NCBI GenBank assembly: GCA_036971475.1
Contig: JBAIZL010000003.1
Span: forward strand, 56,581,342-56,645,341
From: Prosapia bicincta
Taxonomy: Eukaryota > Arthropoda > Insecta > Hemiptera > Cercopidae
DNA: 64,000 nt
Reading direction: 5' to 3'
Position numbers and translations under genes: made by a program. This document shows positions 34,870-46,849 of the stretch, one piece after another; the first letter of the stretch is position 1; every line of letters starts with the position of its first letter. Below the pieces are notes generated by a model that saw only the letters and a program-made list of their open reading frames with translations, searched no databases and was not told the DNA's origin.

Positions 34870-34990
34870 TTTTGTTATATCATAGTTTTTCCTGAAGAAG
34901 TTAATACTTATTTTATTGGTGAAAAATATATAAATAATACTATGGCCGTGTTTAAAATATTTTTATTCATTAAAATATCGCTTTATTTAA
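34870..34990 (+). mobile_element. Solo Penelope-like 3' end
   Basis: CTGAAGA at 34892-34898, one A, GTTAAT (34900-34905) able to pair with ATTGGT (34915-34920) through three Watson-Crick and three wobble pairs, then GAAA at 34921-34924. The following TATTTTTATTCATTAAAAT resembles the tail after the motif at 30051. No coding part remains. It lies close to microsatellites on both sides. Confidence 0.6.
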
Positions 34991-34999
34991 TACATGCAC

Positions 35000-35001
35000 A
35001 T

Positions 35002-35033
<32 letters not shown>

Positions 35034-35195
35034 GGATGGATTGATGGATGGATGGATGGATGGATGAATGAATGGATGGAGAGAGAGAGAGAGAGAGAGA
35101 GAAAGCGAGAGAGAGACTGAGAGTGAGAGAGATAGAAAGAGAGAGACCGAGGAAGAGAGAGAAAAGAGCAAGAGAGAGAGACAGAGAGAGAGAGA
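35000..35195. repeat. (CA)n-(TA)n-(TGGA)n-(GA)n compound microsatellite
   Basis: CA then TA units at 35000-35033, TGGA/TGAA units at 35033-35078, and GA-rich sequence with scattered substitutions to about 35195. Open frames of Arg-Glu here are artefacts. Confidence 0.97.
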
Positions 35196-36746
35196 TCGTA
35201 CAGGCTACGTTTTAATGAATTTTAACAGGAATAACTTTATTAAAACTATTTTTCTCACTACTATTAATACAACACAGGCTGGAATATTTCCGCTATTTAA
35301 TCTTAGTTATGGGTTTTATCCAATTATATCGCCGCAATAGCGCAGATTCTTTTATCTTTTTAACTTTACTGGATATTCTTATTCTGCTTGCATTTTACCA
35401 CCTTAGCACTTTTATTAAACATTCAACGAATATAAAAACTTAATGAATATTGATTGCGACTGAAATTCTACACGAAACTCTATAGGTTAGGAAATATGTT
35501 TGTAAAATATTTTGAATCAAGAGATCGTAGAAAACTGTCGCTGTCTATCAAAGGGCAGTAAGTTATAGAACTTTCGTCAAAAAAGGGTTACTGTACGTAC
35601 CTGGTATACCATAAATAATACTTCTAAAGGCTGCATAGTAGGGAAAGTGGAATCGACCACTGGAGAGGAGAGTTAAGTTCGGCATCGAGAGACCTTGCGA
35701 TTTATGGAGAAAAATCTCTACAAATGCATAAAACGCACGTCCAACTAACACCTGCAGCTTGAGAAACTTTCAGAAGTTCCCACCGAAGCCAAAGATAAAG
35801 AGAAGCAGGATTCGTTCCGATAAGACAAAAGAAAAATTAGCGGCATAAGGTAGCCAATAAAATTTGAAGAGGATGAAACCCGTGTGGAAACTATCCAAAG
35901 GAAACATGTGTTCGTCAAATTCCAGGACTCGAGATGGTGACAGGGTAGTTTTGAACAAGTTCTAATTTAAAACAAAAAAAGTAAACTCGCTAAATAAAAG
36001 TAGCAAGGGGGATTAGGTATGGGGGATAACCAAGTAGTCAGGGTGTTAGTGAGGGGAAATAAAGTTTACGTACTGTATAGAAGCATTTCTAGAATAGGAG
36101 AGTGAAGTAAAATAAGAGAAATATTAGTAAGTGGCTGGGCTATCAAGTGAAGTGAAACAAGAAACCATGCTGGAGATAATTTGTTAACAACTAAAACTAT
36201 TAATTTATCTTAAATTAAAAACCCACTCTTTAAGATAAAAATATTAGGTTTTATAAACTTTTCATTAATTTCTTTAAGAAATAATTTCAAATATAAGCTT
36301 TATCAAACCAAGTGCAGTAACCTATACACGCCTTAAGATAATTATGTGCAATTTTATAAGATTTTATTAATAGAATGAATAATTATAAGAGTTTTGATGC
36401 ATGTCGACAAATTAGAGCTGGACAAGTTATTTTATGTATAACTACCTGTAAATGTTACAACTTTGAACTCAAAATTAAAGTAAATCTGTCATATTAAAGA
36501 ACAATTAGTTGTGTATTAATTTGATTCCCTAAGAGTCAAATATCCTGTAGTAGCCTACACCTTAAGTAAACTTCAATACTCATGTAAGCATTTCTATACA
36601 ACTTCCAATAGGGTTAAGGTACATCATTCTATTTTTACCTACCAAACTAAATACCCATTTATCTATTTTCTGAATGTCCATATAAACTTATCTCTTTATA
36701 ATTTTTACTACAATAAATGTTTACAAATTATAATGTATTTTTTCAG
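35196..36746. other. Unassigned sequence
   Basis: Region 35560-35960 is richer in G and C and partly open, but matches no family I know. The rest is AT-rich. It ends in a T-rich tract and the acceptor TTTTTTCAG at 36738-36746. Confidence 0.45.
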
Positions 36747-36790
36747 GAGCGACATTTCGGCTTCGTTGTTTGGAACGACATCTGGTGGAG
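36747..36790 (+). other. Candidate small exon (44 bp)
   Basis: Bounded by TTTTTTCAG and GGAG|GTAAGC, both strong. Open in all three frames (frame 0 reads ERHFGFVVWNDIWW). Too short to assign. Listed because the splice signals are good on both sides. Confidence 0.3.
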
Positions 36791-37786
36791 GTAAGCAATA
36801 ATTTTACTTTAAACTAAATAAGTTCAGGAGCCCAGCAAGCTCTCTCAGCTTGTATGGGAGCACATCAAGCCGGAGACTATATCTTGCCGTATACGTTTAT
36901 AGACTAGCCTTGAGTCTTATTGCCTTTAGTAGCTCCTAGCTGTTTAGGATGTACTCTTGCGACTTATCTGTGACGGAATTACAACCGTGGGATATTGCTG
37001 CATGCCACCGAAATAAATATAATCTTAGCACAGTAGTATGCACAATATTAAAAACAAGTTATATAGAAAAAAATCTTTTTAACGTAAATTCCTACTGAGC
37101 TCAACAAAAATAAAACCATTTTAGTTACTTTTTATTTTATAATTACAATTAATGAATAATTACAATTACTTAGTTCTTTATTAATACACAAGAATACATA
37201 TTGCGATATGTATATATACATATATATATATATGGATAGTGTGAGCTAATAGATGGAATTGAAAAACACCCAAACTATAAAAATGTGCTTTCTATTTTAC
37301 AAAAACAATGGAATTTTTACACGATTTTCACGCCAATGCGGTTAATGTGAGAGGATTGGGACATTGTTAGAAAATGCAACTACTGTAATATTTCCAGTAA
37401 AACAGGTGTTACGTGGTTTTACTTGAAGAAATATACCTAAGGATACTTACCATTGCTTATCCGAAATGGTTCCGGCCCAATTATTTCGGATAAGAGAGAG
37501 TTTTATTGTATTTAGATACTACAATTTCTCCCTGCAGCGCTACACAATGGTGGCAACAGCTGATCAGAGCATAGTGTACTTTTACAGCGCGAGACAACTT
37601 GCACCCAGTGTAAGAACTTGAGGGGCATTTGGCATTACATGAACTGGCATTGTATGATGATAGTGTTACATTTTATATTGTAAGCGATAAGAGTATTGTA
37701 AAGAGTAACGGAATGAAGATCCTGTTAATTACTTGCTACCGCCTAATCACAATGACTTTACTTTTCTGTTTAAGTACTGTTAAGTA
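36791..37786. other. Unassigned sequence
   Basis: AT-rich, with a small TA run near 37210-37235. Nothing recognised. Confidence 0.5.
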
Positions 37787-39750
37787 GTGCCATTTCAAAA
37801 CTTGTCTTCTCCATTTTTCAAAATTTTTCAGGAAAGACAAAAAAGTGATAACAGTAAAACGTCTTTGTATTTTAGAGCAATTTTTTAATGTTTTAGTATA
37901 GACCATTTAGTAGTATAAAAATATGAGTTAATCTAAATACAATGAATAACTTATGAGTAATATACGTTTAAAGTTTAAACATAGCAAGTTTTGCATCGGC
38001 AACTTGGAGAAGGCAAGTTTTGAAACAGAATGTTGTGGATAAGACAGGTTTTGAAGTCGTTCAATAAAAAATACACAGACTATTAAAAATGTAACTCATT
38101 ATTATTATTATTGTTATTATTGATGTTCAGGAAAAAGTGGTTAGTAAAATTAAAAAATATAGTAAAAAATTATTACAAAATGTTAAAAAGGTAAATATAA
38201 AATTGTCTCTTGTCTATTGTTTCAGAACATATTTTTACAACTTTGAAAATTTTATTATAAATGAAAATTATATGAATAATTTATTCAAAAGTACATTATA
38301 AAAATAAACATTTTATGAAAAATATTCACCATTTAAAAATAGATTCCTCGAAAGTTGTTGGATCGTCTTCTCGTTGCTTACAAAAATTAACTTGACTTTC
38401 ATCTTCTCCATTTTCTACAACCAGTGTTCTGTTAAGAACATTCATATAAAACTCTAAGTCATCATTTTGTTTCCACGTTGTACCAAAATGTTTTTGAATA
38501 AGATTTACGACATCATTTAGTTTGGCATGTTTGACAGGAACACCTACAGGTACAGTTACTGGTTTAAAATTTTGTATCATCTTTCCTTTCTTGAGAATTG
38601 ATTTTGGCATTCCAACTTACTTCACGTTGAACTAGCACGTTGTTTCGCTGAGTTTTTCGTAGAAAACCCCGTTTAACTCGGGAACCTTTGAAGTGCCATT
38701 ACCCAGGAATTTTAGCAACTCACCCTACTGCTTCTTTCCAGTTCAAAACTTCAACATCTTTTCCTAACTCTGTGACTGTTCCAAATTTTTTGAATGTCTC
38801 AATGTATTCTTGAGGGTTTACTATCACTGATTTCTTCTTTAAAGCTCTTTCAATGTTTCCGAATACTCTGACGACTGGTAAGAAAGAGTGTCCGGGAATT
38901 GGAAATATTATTTTAATTTCTTTGATGTTTGGTGGTGCACAAGTAGCCATCCAAGACATACACATTATTATCATTGTGGAGTTTCGGTTTTGACCACCAC
39001 AACCATCAGCACACAGTCGTACGTCTTTTACATTTTCTTCGAAAATCGTATTATTCAGTCTGTGATAAACGCAGGATGCAATTTCATTGGGGGCTTTCTG
39101 AAACTCATGTTCCATCCATGTGTAGATGAATACGTTATTTGAACTCATTTCAGTGATGTAATAAACTTTCTGACAGAATCTTTCCTGTCTTTGTAAAAAG
39201 CAGACCTTCTGTTACCCCCACGACATTCTCTGGGTAATTCTCCTGTCAGAAGATAATTTTGTGCAATTCTTTGTATTCGATCTTTTGAAACATTAAGAAT
39301 CTGTAAGAATGATTTCTGACAAACAGGTAATTGAAAGCTTTTACAATCAGCAACTTTATCAAAGTACTGAATCGAAACTGCTTTACGAAAACTTTGCAAT
39401 TTGTCTGCTCTTTTTCGATGTGGCCTACTACGATTAATGTACTTGAGAATATAATGATAACCACTTGTAAACTAACGGATCAGCTGATCAGCGGCCATGC
39501 TTATTATTGTAAATGGAAACTTTCTATTGGCTAAAATGGAGTAGGCAAGTTTTGCAGCAAAACATTTCCCAAATATAGCCAGTGTTACAACAAACACAAG
39601 ATTTTGTCTTCATTTTAAATGTATTTATAAAGAGTTTTGATTCAAACAGATGTTATATTTGAAAAGATCATGAAAAATACTATAAGATTTCACAGCTAAC
39701 TCAATTTCAATTTTTGGTGGAGAAGGCAAGTTTTGAACTGGCAGTGTTTT
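37787..39750 (-). mobile_element. Terminal-inverted-repeat transposon with a DGCGGQNRN protein
   Basis: The left end AGTGCCATTTCAAAACTTG continues TCTTCTCCA. The right end, read inverted, is ACTGCCAGTTCAAAACTTG continuing CCTTCTCCA, so about 25 of 28 bp match. Extra copies of GGCAAGTTTTG lie just inside (about 37984, 38012, 39543, 39722), as subterminal repeats often do. The body encodes a broken protein on the - strand. No clear target site duplication seen. It is a DNA transposon of a type I cannot name with certainty. Confidence 0.7.
38326..39399 (-). pseudogene. DGCGGQNRN-family transposon protein, internally deleted
   Basis: Three blocks in order on the - strand. Block 1 (39399-39145) has CQKSFLQILNVSKDRIQRI and RGGNRRS, an N-terminal domain. 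Block 2 (39148-38720) has WMEHEFQKAPNEIASC, LCADGCGGQNRNS and FPIPGHSFLPVVRVFGNIE, resembling an RNase H-like catalytic core with an Asp in ADGCGGQN. Block 3 (38690-38326) has WHFKGSRVKRG, KKGKMIQNFKPV and a KHFGTTW segment. The region that should link blocks 1 and 2, normally including a Cys/His cluster, is missing, and stops separate blocks 2 and 3. I know such proteins from arthropod genomes as uncharacterised, probably transposon-encoded. The transposase role is inferred. Confidence 0.72.
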
Positions 39751-39874
39751 GTTGCACTGTTTTACCTTGTTTTAAATAGTCCAGACGAACATTTAAAAAA
39801 CATTACATAGATGTGCATTAGGAAGCTGTTGATCCGCATTTAAATTAATTTTAATATTCATTTTCTATTCACAG
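39751..39874. other. Spacer before candidate exon
   Basis: Short AT-rich sequence ending in the acceptor TTCACAG. Confidence 0.4.
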
Positions 39875-39987
39875 AATGCTAAAATGAATATCTACCCGCT
39901 TACATGTTCTTTGTCTCGACCAATCTTCGAAATTACCCCTTTCAACACAACCTTTTCTAAATCTCTTGAAGAACAGGGTCATTTCAG
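39875..39987 (+). other. Candidate exon (113 bp)
   Basis: Bounded by CTATTCACAG and TTTCAG|GTGAGC. Open throughout in frame 0 (starts NAKMNIYPLTCSLSRPIFE, ends EEQGHF). It has no homology I recognise. The codon mix is not obviously repetitive. The phase at the donor is 2 in this frame. Confidence 0.35.
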
Positions 39988-41439
39988 GTGAGCAACGAAC
40001 AGAATTACTTATTTAAATAAAACATTACATTAAATTGTATGTTGGTGGATTACAAATTACTTTTTATTTTAATTTCTAAATCTGTATAAATTAATTTGTA
40101 AAAAAATTTTTATTAAGTAAATGTTTAGTTAATAGCAGTGCTGGACGGGGAAAGTGCATTTTATCCGTTGTATTTCGTGAATAAAAGGGGTTGATGTTTT
40201 AATTTATATGGTTTACTTTTCTTATTTGAGGAGGAAATTTACCGTTCTTCGCAACATCAAATTTGTGCATTACACGTTTCTAAGTCCGATGTTTTCATAA
40301 CGTCACAAAGCAATGCCCATTACTGACAAATTGTGAAGCTTTCCTCAAGACAGCGTTTATTCTTGAAGTTTATAGAACGTGCTAATTTCCACTGAGGGTA
40401 CAAGCACATTCAAAACTAATTTCAGTAAAGTCAATGATTTATTGAATCTTTTCAGTAAATTTTTAAAAACAACAAAATCTAATTAATTAATTACTAGCAC
40501 ATGACAAACTCCATAGTCTGGATCCGAATAAAGATAGAAGTATTGTATAATTTTATTTATTGATACAAATTGAATATCATATAATAGGCCCAAATTCAAG
40601 TTTTTCATAACAAAATATCTTTATAAACAATATTTTTTATGAAAGCGTTTTGATGTATTATTTGTTTACAAATCATACTCAGCTGTTTTTAATTAAATAT
40701 ATTTATTAAGGAGGTTTTTGATAATTTTAAGTATATCCATTAGTGGGATAAAGGAAGTCACTAAAAAGGCCAAACCCAGAAACTCTAAGACGGTGAATCG
40801 AGTGATCTGAAATTTTTTGCAATCTCTTTTAAAATATATAAGGTCCATTAGTGACAATAGTCTGTGTTGAGGAAATGCCCATTGCCCTTATAGGGGCAAA
40901 AACAACCCTTATGAGCAGAGATAAATGAATGACTTGAAATAAGTGAATCAAGTAATAGTATAATACGTTTTTGTGTCTGCTAAAACACAAAATTGAGGTT
41001 CCGAAACGAAAAAATGAATTTTCTGGCAAAAATCAACCCTTTTGGGGGCCTTATCTACAATCACCTTAAATAAATAAGCAAAAAAACTTTAAATACATTG
41101 TTTATAAAAAAATAATAGACTGCTCAGTCAGAAAATCAAAGTCACGTAAATGAAAAATTGGTTTAACAGCCCTAGTAGCTGGTACAACTCTTTATTCCCG
41201 TAGATAAAGAGTGTATAAATGGGAGTTGATTTCAATTTACATGTAGAATTATTACTTCCTAGGCATGCAATGGTGTTCACATGACCTATAAGGCAGCATA
41301 CAGCTTACAGACAGTGAAGCATGTGGCATTATCGTTTTGCCAATAAACCCATTATAAACCTATTTCAACTTCTCCATTAGCGTCAAGCTCACTGGACAGT
41401 TCTTTTTCCAACACCGACGCTTTTTCACTTCCACGTGAA
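39988..41439. other. Unassigned sequence
   Basis: AT-rich. No gene or named element seen. Confidence 0.5.
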
Positions 41440-41945
41440 GTGTTTATATGTTTCTGACTAAAAATATTTCTTGTTCTTAACTTTAACTTAAAACTTCTTT
41501 TTGTACGTGATAATTGTTTTACGTGTTCTTTGTAAAGTGTACCATTCCGCACATGCATAGGCCTTCTCTCTGTACAACTTTATTAAATAAGCTCTTAAAG
41601 TCAAATAATTGCCGTTGCGCTGGATAAACATGCAGCCTCTTCAGCAACTCTTCAGCGAAGTGAAAAAATATAATCTCCTATCACAATGTTTTTTCAAGTA
41701 GAAAAAAAGTGCCAGTTATCGCCAGCATCACTAAACGTAAGAGACCGTTTTTTTCGAGTCTTTTCCGCTTTCAGATGAAGATGTTTCTAAGTAAATATTT
41801 CTTGTTCTCAGCTTCAACTTAAAACTTTTTCTCGTACGTAGTATTTTTTTTAACGTGTAAATTGTGAAGTGTACCATTTCACACATAGCCTACATACTCT
41901 CTGTACAGCTCTATTAAATAAGTTCTTGAAGTCAAATAATTGCCT
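41440..41945. repeat. Diverged tandem duplication (~185 bp, period ~325 bp)
   Basis: 41452-41625 and 41779-41945 share GTTTCT..CTAA, ATATTTCTTGTTCT, AACTTAAAACTT, GTGTACCATT, CTCTGTACA and AGTCAAATAATTGCC in the same order. The left copy is open on the - strand for about 68 codons from 41558 (KEHVKQLSRTKRSF), the right copy is not. No family recognised. Confidence 0.7.
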
Positions 41946-44529
41946 CAGTGTTTGATAACAAACATTTGCTGTTGGTAGCTATAAGAGGAATGGCGTACTG
42001 TACACTATGTGAGGGTAAGTACAAACAGCAATCCCAATGCCTATTCTGTACAATATTTATGTACTTTACTGTAACATTTTACAAATTATAATGTACTTAT
42101 GCAATTCCCGTATCTATGTACATGTACTCCTGCATACTGTAATTGTCTGTAGGTATAGTATTTAACACACCTAGTCCTTATTACCCGCGGCCGCGGATAC
42201 TGAGGTACAACTGTAATTATATTTTTCCACATTATTATGCTTGTATTTTTACCTTTTTATTCCTCTCTATTTACAGTTTGAATACTTGTAATAGTTTTTA
42301 TTTAAAGGACAAAAATATGTTAAACAGATTGTTTAATACAGTATTAAACTACAAACATTGCCCCTTCTATTTTCCCATGCGCATACTTTGACAACATTGT
42401 AGTCGCAGTTGCATGCAGTACGATTGAAGGGGCTAGTTCTAAGATGCAGTGTAAAGTTTAAAGACATGTAATATTGGATTTGTTTTACAAATTACATTCT
42501 TCATAACGTAGCAACGTTGGTATTTAATAAGAGAACTCTTTATTTAATAAAGAGAAGTTTAATGAAGCTGGGTTTCTGGAATTAGTTACAATTTTACTTT
42601 ATAATGCTTACTTTAAGTTAACAATGAACTTTACAAACAAATTGTAGGCTCTCCTGTGGGATCTAACACCTCGCCTATATAATCCAATAAGGAATAGGCG
42701 ATCTAGAATATCTGGGAAAAGTGAAACACATTTAAGTCTACATTAACAGCTTGAGGATGATATTTTCACTGCCGTTCCTCTGAATAGAATGCGTGATATA
42801 GTCGGTTTGTTTAATATATGTAATTAGGATAGAAATATAAAATTTAGGGTTCACTCATGAGTGTAATAACCTAACTTCGTAGACTTTACTTGGTTTTTGC
42901 TACAACCAAACCTATTCTTATAAAATGCTTATGAAAACCTCCAGTGTATAGAATTTTCTGTGTTACAAGTTTTGTGGAACCTTGGAATTAGGTTTCGTGT
43001 TTCCGTTGACTTTGTACATCTTCAGGTATAAGGTTTTAGCAATTTTGGTGATGTCACATAGATATAACGTTGCCTCTACTATTTAAAACTAAGTCTATAA
43101 CGACTCAAATTAACACATTGTCAGAAGTTGTAAAATTAGTTTAATTTAAGCGTCTCTAAGGATAGCTTGGAATCCACTTTCTGCGCAGCTGTAACAAGAT
43201 AGAATAAAATGTTCACGTAGATAGTGACTGCCCTAGCCGGTACATCTTGGTCGAATGTTGTCAGGATACAACTCTGACTGCAACTGTAAATACTACGTAA
43301 GCTTTAGAAAATATTAAACAACCTGAACAACTCCAAGGTAAAAGTGTCAGCCCGCTCTGGGTGAAGCTGAAACAAAGCTCCCAGGGCAAGACAGGGTAAA
43401 ACAGAACTTCTCCTCTTATTCGTGAGTTTCTAGTTCCTTTAAAACGTTGGAACAAAGAAGTTTTGCGTATCTCGTAGATTAATAGCTTAAATTCAACGAA
43501 GAACGACGTGGTGATAATGAATTTTCAAAATTTTAAGCAAACGTTAGTATTCGGTGAAATTAGTTTAGTTCAAAAGCACCACAAAACTTTATTGCATCAA
43601 TCAACTTGCTTAAAACATAACGATTTTTTGCTACTTCTTCATTCATTTTCTAAATTTTTATTCAATAAGCAGTGTCCAACTGACATCTTATATCGACCTT
43701 GCCGAGTACAGCATACTCGATTTGTGCATTGATATGTTTTTCACTTAATTTGTGTTTTTTAACTTTTTCACTCAAATGTTTAATGTCAGGTATTCCATCT
43801 ACAGTCCACGGTTGATCCCATTACTATACATGGGTAACAGAAAAAAGAGTTATTTATTCCACAACCACATAACCAGTCAGCATAATTATATAAATTATTA
43901 GGGTCTACTAAATTTTCTATTGTAATTGTTTCTCTTTCTATTTCTTTGTAATTGATTTATTACCATATTAGGCCTCGAAGGACCTAATCGTTTTGGTTCT
44001 ACTCTGTGTTCTAAACTCTTTATGCCGTCTCTAATAATTGAATTGACATCATTTGAAATGTGGAAACAGAACTGGATTCCATTTTATTCTTAGGATCCAA
44101 ATAAGAAAGATAACGGAACATTGAAAGAATAATTATTATTTCCGAAATTTCAAATAATTTTCCCTTGTTTAGAATGTATTTGTAATTAACATATGTGAAA
44201 ATTAAGAAAAATTGAGGTCGTAGACTACTTTGTAAACTATTATTTAATGTACTAACACGTGTTTTAAAATTCGAAATAAATTGTAAAAAAAATATGAAAA
44301 TCTATTTAACCCACTGACAATAGTAAATTACATTCAATTAATCTGCTTAACGAGCACTCCGAACTCTAACACCAGAACTTCCGAAAAGAAATGATTACAC
44401 TTATACAATTTGATTTGTTTACTTTGATTTAAACACACCAACATTTATTTGTGAGAATATTACAAATAAGCCTACAATGCTGCTTCCTAAATTAGCCAGA
44501 ATTGTAGTAGCAGCACTGATTAGTCATTT
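41946..44529. other. Unassigned sequence
   Basis: AT-rich, with short GC spots (CCCGCGGCCGCGG at 42184-42196). No gene or element recognised. Confidence 0.5.
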
Positions 44530-44670
44530 CTCAGCGCATGCGCATGAAGACGGGACTCCATCCTAGGCCACCCATAACACGCGCGTTGAGTGACGTCACC
44601 GCACGGTTTTGGCTGTTTCAACTTTTCCATGCACACTCAATGCACTAGTCTAGGGGTCTCTGCTGTGGGT
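44530..44670 (+). promoter_or_regulatory. Candidate CpG-type promoter with NRF1-like and CRE sites
   Basis: A GC-rich patch in AT-rich surroundings. It has the palindrome GCGCATGCGC(A) at 44534-44544, matching the NRF1 (insect ewg) consensus, and a perfect CRE, TGACGTCA, at 44591-44598. ACGCGCGTT lies between them. A donor-like CTGTGG|GTAAGC follows at 44669, so a short non-coding first exon ending at 44668 is possible. Direction is inferred only from that donor. No downstream coding exon was linked to it. Confidence 0.4.
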
Positions 44671-44999
44671 AAGCTTGCGGCTAATTTCGTGCGTTAACTG
44701 CTAAATATTTTATGGTTTTAACATTGCTTAAATAATTCTAAGCTCTTCTTAACCTAATTTAAGACAAATGAATATTAATTAAAAATTAATTTTTGTAACT
44801 GGGAGGGCTGCACCCCAGAGCCCTTTTGGACAAACCGCCACTGGTAGCAGAGTCAGATTAACCATGTAAAATGTTATTTGCTTCACTGGGGTGAAGCTAT
44901 TTATATGAAAGACAATTTACCTCTAATAATGTCTCTCATGTAATGGTTGTGTGTATGTGTGGTATGATGCTAAATTAGCTGATTACAACGCCATGATAT
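44671..44999. other. Unassigned sequence
   Basis: AT-rich, would be intronic if the donor at 44669 is used. Nothing recognised. Confidence 0.4.
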
Positions 45000-45680
45000 A
45001 TCGCCTGCTTAAAACACTGTTGCACAAAGAAGAACACTACAAGAACTTAAACACCTTAAAACATAAAGCACAAAGTAACGGATACAACCCAACAATGATT
45101 GACGAATTTTACAACCGCCTAAAATAAACCTACTAACCCAAATACAAACACAACACGACAATCCCATAAAATACTTATCAATATCATACAGATTTTCCAA
45201 AAACCCCACATTTTAACCAACACACTACGGAAATACAACTACAAAATAGCCCACTCCACACACAACACTCTCAATAAACAATTTAAACCCAACAACAATA
45301 TCAACGACATTTACAACGCCACTGGAGCTTACAAACTAACTTGCAGTTCATGCCCCAGTTTTTACATAGGCCAGACAGGGAGATCCTTCTACACACGTTA
45401 TCAAGAACATATAAAAGCACTAACAAACAATAACTACCAATCATACTTCCCCGATCATCTCAACTCCACAAAACATGACATAACATAGACATAGACATAG
45501 CATACATAGACATAACACCTTACCTACAAATTCTTCATAAACAACACAGAAATAACCAATGATACACTACCGAACAATACGAAATATACAGACACTTCAA
45601 ACTACACCCTACACACATACTCAATTCACAATTATATTACAACCCACACACACTTTTTGACATCATAGCTGCTAATAACC
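45000..45680 (+). pseudogene. RT C-terminus and GIY-YIG fragment of family C
   Basis: At about 45305-45475 one frame reads NDIYNATGAYKLTCSSCPS, FYIGQTGRSFYTRYQEHIKA and ends in NSTKHDIT. GAY...YIG, the CxxC pair, the Arg in TRYQEH and the His are all present. Stops and frame changes on both sides disable it. A short ACATAGACATAG tandem slip at 45480-45510 disrupts the C-terminal part. Confidence 0.8.
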
Positions 45681-45855
45681 ACAAAATAAACCCACACCAC
45701 CATAATATCCCACCCCCATCCTAAAACCCTAACCTACTTAAACCTTGAGATTAGTTATGGTCTGAGTTGACAATTGGACACATCTCCTGAAACGGCGTCC
45801 TCAACAAATATAAGTAAGTGCTACTATAGGCAAGTTTGTAAATATTTACAAGTGT
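45000..45855 (+). mobile_element. Penelope-like element, family C, 5'-truncated
   Basis: Starts inside the C-terminal part of the reverse transcriptase (YRLLKTLL, then NGYNPTMIDEFYNRL) and runs through the endonuclease to a 3' end with TATAAGTAAGTGCTACTATAGGCAAG and TTACAAGTG. The same end occurs at 47180-47260, 47400-47470 and, as a foldback, at 54588-54740. The end motif differs from other families here: a GGxxCA hairpin then (G/A)AAACG. Confidence 0.82.
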
Positions 45856-45988
45856 TCAGTTGCATTTGTGGTATTGGGGTTTTTCTAATATTTTTATTGT
45901 AATAATTTGAATATATAATATCAAGAGCACAGTGGTACAATATATTACAATGAAAATATTGGAAAGATACCACAAAAAGAAACACCTC

Positions 45989-46203
45989 AAAAATAACAAA
46001 TAAAACAAGTTAATCAAGATTAAACCCTTATGTATATTTCGATGACCATGTCATCATCATCAGAGGCGATGACAACTCTAGTTTGTAACTTCTTCTTTGC
46101 TAGATTGTACTTTAGTAATAAGACCCTCTGATGTTGATGACTTGGTCATCGCAATGTACTTAAGGGTTTAATCTTAAGTAACTTGTTTTATTTGTTATTT
46201 TTG
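45989..46203. mobile_element. Foldback pair of Penelope-like ends (family D)
   Basis: Arms 45989-46066 and 46125-46203 are inverted copies with a 58-bp spacer. The left arm (- strand) has CTGATGA (46057-46063), one T, GATGAC paired with GTCATC (46041-46055), then GAAA (46037-46040). The right arm has the same stem, but CTGATGT and GCAA. The phrase TTTGTGGTATTGGGGTT lies just outside on both sides (about 45873 and 46208), a direct repeat of uncertain meaning. Confidence 0.75.
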
Positions 46204-46205
46204 AT

Positions 46206-46745
46206 TATGTTTGTGGTATTGGGGTTCTTTCCAATATTTTCATTCTAATAATAATTTTAAGCATAAAGATTGCAAGAATTTTTTCATCTATGACATGGGC
46301 AAATTCATCCTTAACTAAAGATGGACAACTATTTCAGTTGTTATTATGCAATTTACATATCTATGATTGAATTTTCTTCTTACTAATATATTACATTTTG
46401 TCCATATACCTTACAAATCTGTTGAAGAATTTAAAGTGGTTTAACATGCAATCCTTGGATTGAGAAAATGAATTACAGGTCTATATTCACATGTGGATTT
46501 TCAATAAAGTAAACACAAAGAAACACATACTATAAACAAGTAGTGCAGCAAAAATATTGTCTACTCTTTCATATAAAGTCAAGGTTAATACCATGCATGT
46601 GCAGAACTGTGACTGCAGAGCTAAGACTGCAAGAAGCACAGGCATGTCTTATATTCTGCACGAATTATATAAGATCCTCTATAATGCTTTAAACATTTAG
46701 TTAGGAAAACATGTATCCCAAATTTGTATTCTTTTGTTTTTCTAG
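46206..46745. other. Unassigned sequence
   Basis: AT-rich, ending in the acceptor GTTTTTCTAG at 46736-46745. Nothing else recognised. Confidence 0.45.
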
Positions 46746-46846
46746 AAACCTCGAACCTCATCAAGGCAACAACTATCAACTCTTCAGCAATTATGGTTAT
46801 CCTCTATATTTACTGCTACAAGCAGTGAATTTGATCTGAATTTTAG
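46746..46846 (+). other. Candidate exon (101 bp)
   Basis: Bounded by GTTTTTCTAG and TTTTAG|GTAAGT. Frame 0 is open throughout (KPRTSSRQQLSTLQQLW ... EFDLNF). No homology recognised. In this frame the donor phase is 2, and the small segment at 54940 would extend it in frame as RFDSYSW, which is only suggestive. Confidence 0.35.
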
Positions 46847-46849
46847 GTA

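Noticed and set aside
35068..35340. Arg-Glu rich open frame
   Set aside because: Produced by the (GA)n repeat; no start context, no homology.
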